Of a stretch of DNA of 13,765 nucleotides, positions 12,484 to 13,765 are shown in pieces. The position numbers and the translations under genes are program-made. The notes beneath the pieces were generated by a model that was not told the DNA's origin, did not search any database, and saw nothing but the letters and a program-made list of their open reading frames with translations. How positions within the stretch are numbered: position 1 is the stretch's first letter; each line of letters begins with the position of its first letter. Source of the stretch: Chitinophagaceae bacterium. Its GTDB lineage: Bacteria > Bacteroidota > Bacteroidia > Chitinophagales > Chitinophagaceae. The stretch covers positions 1 through 13,765 of the forward strand of contig CANCKV010000022.1 of NCBI GenBank assembly GCA_947378615.1. The letters run 5' to 3'.

Positions 12484-13722
12484 ATGGTTCAATACAATAA
12501 GTTTGTTTTAGAAAATGGATTGCGGGTTTTGGTTCATGAGGATAGTAGTACACCGATGGCTGTGGTGAACGTTTTGTACGACGTAGGAGCTAAAGATGAA
12601 AACCCTGATAAAACGGGTTTTGCACATCTTTTTGAACACTTAATGTTTGGAGGTAGTATTAATATACCTGATTACGATGACCCATTACAGAGGGCAGGAG
12701 GCGAAAATAATGCCTATACTACTAATGATTTGACTAATTACTATTGTAGTATGCCTGCTGAAAATATAGAAACAGCATTTTGGTTAGAGAGTGATCGTAT
12801 GTTGAGCCTTGCTTTCAGCAAGAAGAGTTTGGAAGTGCAGCGTAAAGTCGTTTGCGAGGAGTTTAAGGAGCATTATATCAACAAACCTTATGGTGATGTG
12901 TGGTTTAAAATGCGTGAATTGGCTTATACAACGCATCCTTATAAGTGGATGACAATTGGAAAAGAGTTGAGTCATATTGAAACAGCCACTATCGATGATG
13001 TAAAACAGTTTTTCTTCAAGCATTATCGTCCTGTTAATGCCATATTGGTTGTGGCAGGAAATATTAAGACAGAACAAGTGAAGGAATTAGCGGAGAAATG
13101 GTTTGGTCCCATTCCAATGGGAGAAAAATATGAACGTAATCTGCCGCAGGAACCAATACAGACTGCGGCTCGGCATTTGACAGTTCATGCGGATGTTCCT
13201 TTAGATTCACTCGTAAAGACTTGGCATATTGATGCTCGTTTGGCTAAAGGCTATTATGTGGCAGACCTGATTACAGAGGTATTAAGTGGTGGAGGTTCAT
13301 CACGTTTATTTCAGGCTTTGGTCAAGGAGAAACAAATGTTTTCAAACCTTGATTGCTATCATTTTGGTAGTATTGAAAGTGGATTGTTGGCTATTGAGGG
13401 GAAATTGGTGAAGGGAGTGAAGATAGAAGATGCTGACAAAGCAGTGGAGGAGCAACTAAAGAAAATGCAAGAGGAATTAGTGGATGCAAATGAGTTGCAG
13501 AAGGTGAAGAACAAAACGGAAAGTATGATTGCATTCGAAGACATGAGTATCATGAGTAGGGCAAGTAGCTTAGCAAACTATGAACTTTTGGGAGATGCAA
13601 ATCTGATGAATACGGAATTAGAACGATATCAAGCTATTACTGTAGAAGATATTAGAGAATACAGTCGAATAATATTTGATACAAAGAATAGTAATACGCT
13701 TTATTATCTGAGTAAGAATTAA
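12484..13722 (+). CDS. M16 family zinc metallopeptidase (pitrilysin-like)
   Basis: 412-aa peptidase of family M16 (insulinase/pitrilysin, mitochondrial processing peptidase-like). The inverted zinc motif HxxEH is intact as H48-L-F-E51-H52 in FAHLFEHLMF, and the third zinc ligand is E125 or E126 in KVVCEEF. The N-terminal M16 domain covers about 10-165. The C-terminal M16 domain (about 170-350) has LSGGGSSRLFQALVKEKQ at 267-284, the typical glycine-rich segment. ATG 12484 is chosen over the TTG at 12481. No signal peptide is visible, so the protein may be cytoplasmic. Single-unit members usually act with a second, often inactive, M16 protein; none is in the window, but the next gene lies beyond its end. 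The substrate is unknown. Confidence 0.94.
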   Translation: MVQYNKFVLENGLRVLVHEDSSTPMAVVNVLYDVGAKDENPDKTGFAHLFEHLMFGGSINIPDYDDPLQRAGGENNAYTTNDLTNYYCSMPAENIETAFWLESDRMLSLAFSKKSLEVQRKVVCEEFKEHYINKPYGDVWFKMRELAYTTHPYKWMTIGKELSHIETATIDDVKQFFFKHYRPVNAILVVAGNIKTEQVKELAEKWFGPIPMGEKYERNLPQEPIQTAARHLTVHADVPLDSLVKTWHIDARLAKGYYVADLITEVLSGGGSSRLFQALVKEKQMFSNLDCYHFGSIESGLLAIEGKLVKGVKIEDADKAVEEQLKKMQEELVDANELQKVKNKTESMIAFEDMSIMSRASSLANYELLGDANLMNTELERYQAITVEDIREYSRIIFDTKNSNTLYYLSKN

Positions 13723-13725
13723 GGA

Positions 13726-13765
13726 GTTGTAAGTAATACGTTATAAGTTTTAGGTTGTAAGTTGT
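13726..13765 (+). repeat. Heptanucleotide repeat, locus 4 (runs off the window)
   Basis: Five complete 7-nt units in register (GTTGTAA first and fifth, with GTAATAC, GTTATAA and GTTTTAG between) plus 5 nt of a sixth begin 3 nt after the M16 stop codon and continue past the window edge. The same unit types occur at 6173-6207 in a different order. Confidence 0.8.

Overview
The window looks like chromosomal DNA of an AT-rich member of the Bacteroidota, probably Cytophagia/Chitinophagia-like. The evidence is a Bacteroidota-style -7 promoter box (TAnnTTTG) upstream of the cytochrome oxidase gene, few Shine-Dalgarno sites, a TPR-containing sensor kinase, a secreted sulfatase, and the order COX3 - COX4 - SCO - DUF420 that is common in this phylum. 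No ribosomal RNA, tRNA, CRISPR array or intact insertion sequence was seen.

Layout. (1) 7-1539: a secreted S1-type sulfatase. (2) 1697-4388: a plus-strand block for an aa3/caa3-type heme-copper oxidase: subunit III, subunit IV, a strong intrinsic terminator, then the copper chaperone SCO and a DUF420/CtaM-like membrane protein that carries an unexpected EF-hand calcium loop. (3) 4477-9710: a minus-strand block with an unrecognised 152-aa protein, the radical-SAM heme chaperone HemW, a CNNM/CBS/CorC-type transporter and an orphan TPR sensor histidine kinase. (4) 9711-12480: a gene-poor, repeat-rich accessory stretch with a lone antitoxin-like gene, a broken coding remnant, a Uma2 (DUF820) nuclease-fold gene, a copy of a dispersed repeat, and a 21-bp tandem array that reads as a heptapeptide-repeat ORF. 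(5) 12484-13722: an M16 zinc peptidase.

How the genes relate. The oxidase block and HemW share a theme of respiratory-enzyme maturation: SCO for CuA, DUF420/CtaM for oxidase assembly, HemW for heme delivery. The usual upstream partners (subunits I/II, heme o synthase) are outside the window or replaced here by the sulfatase.

The most unusual non-coding signal is a family of strict 7-nt periodic repeats (consensus G-T-[T/A]-N-[T/C]-A-[A/G]) found in four intergenic places, each at or near the 3' end of a gene. At two of them arms in opposite orientation form long foldbacks. A second family (7605-7712 and about 11225-11320) is a MITE-like element with imperfect terminal inverted repeats. The 21-bp array at 11542-11793 is the third repeat system. 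No complete, recognisable defence or mobile system could be demonstrated.
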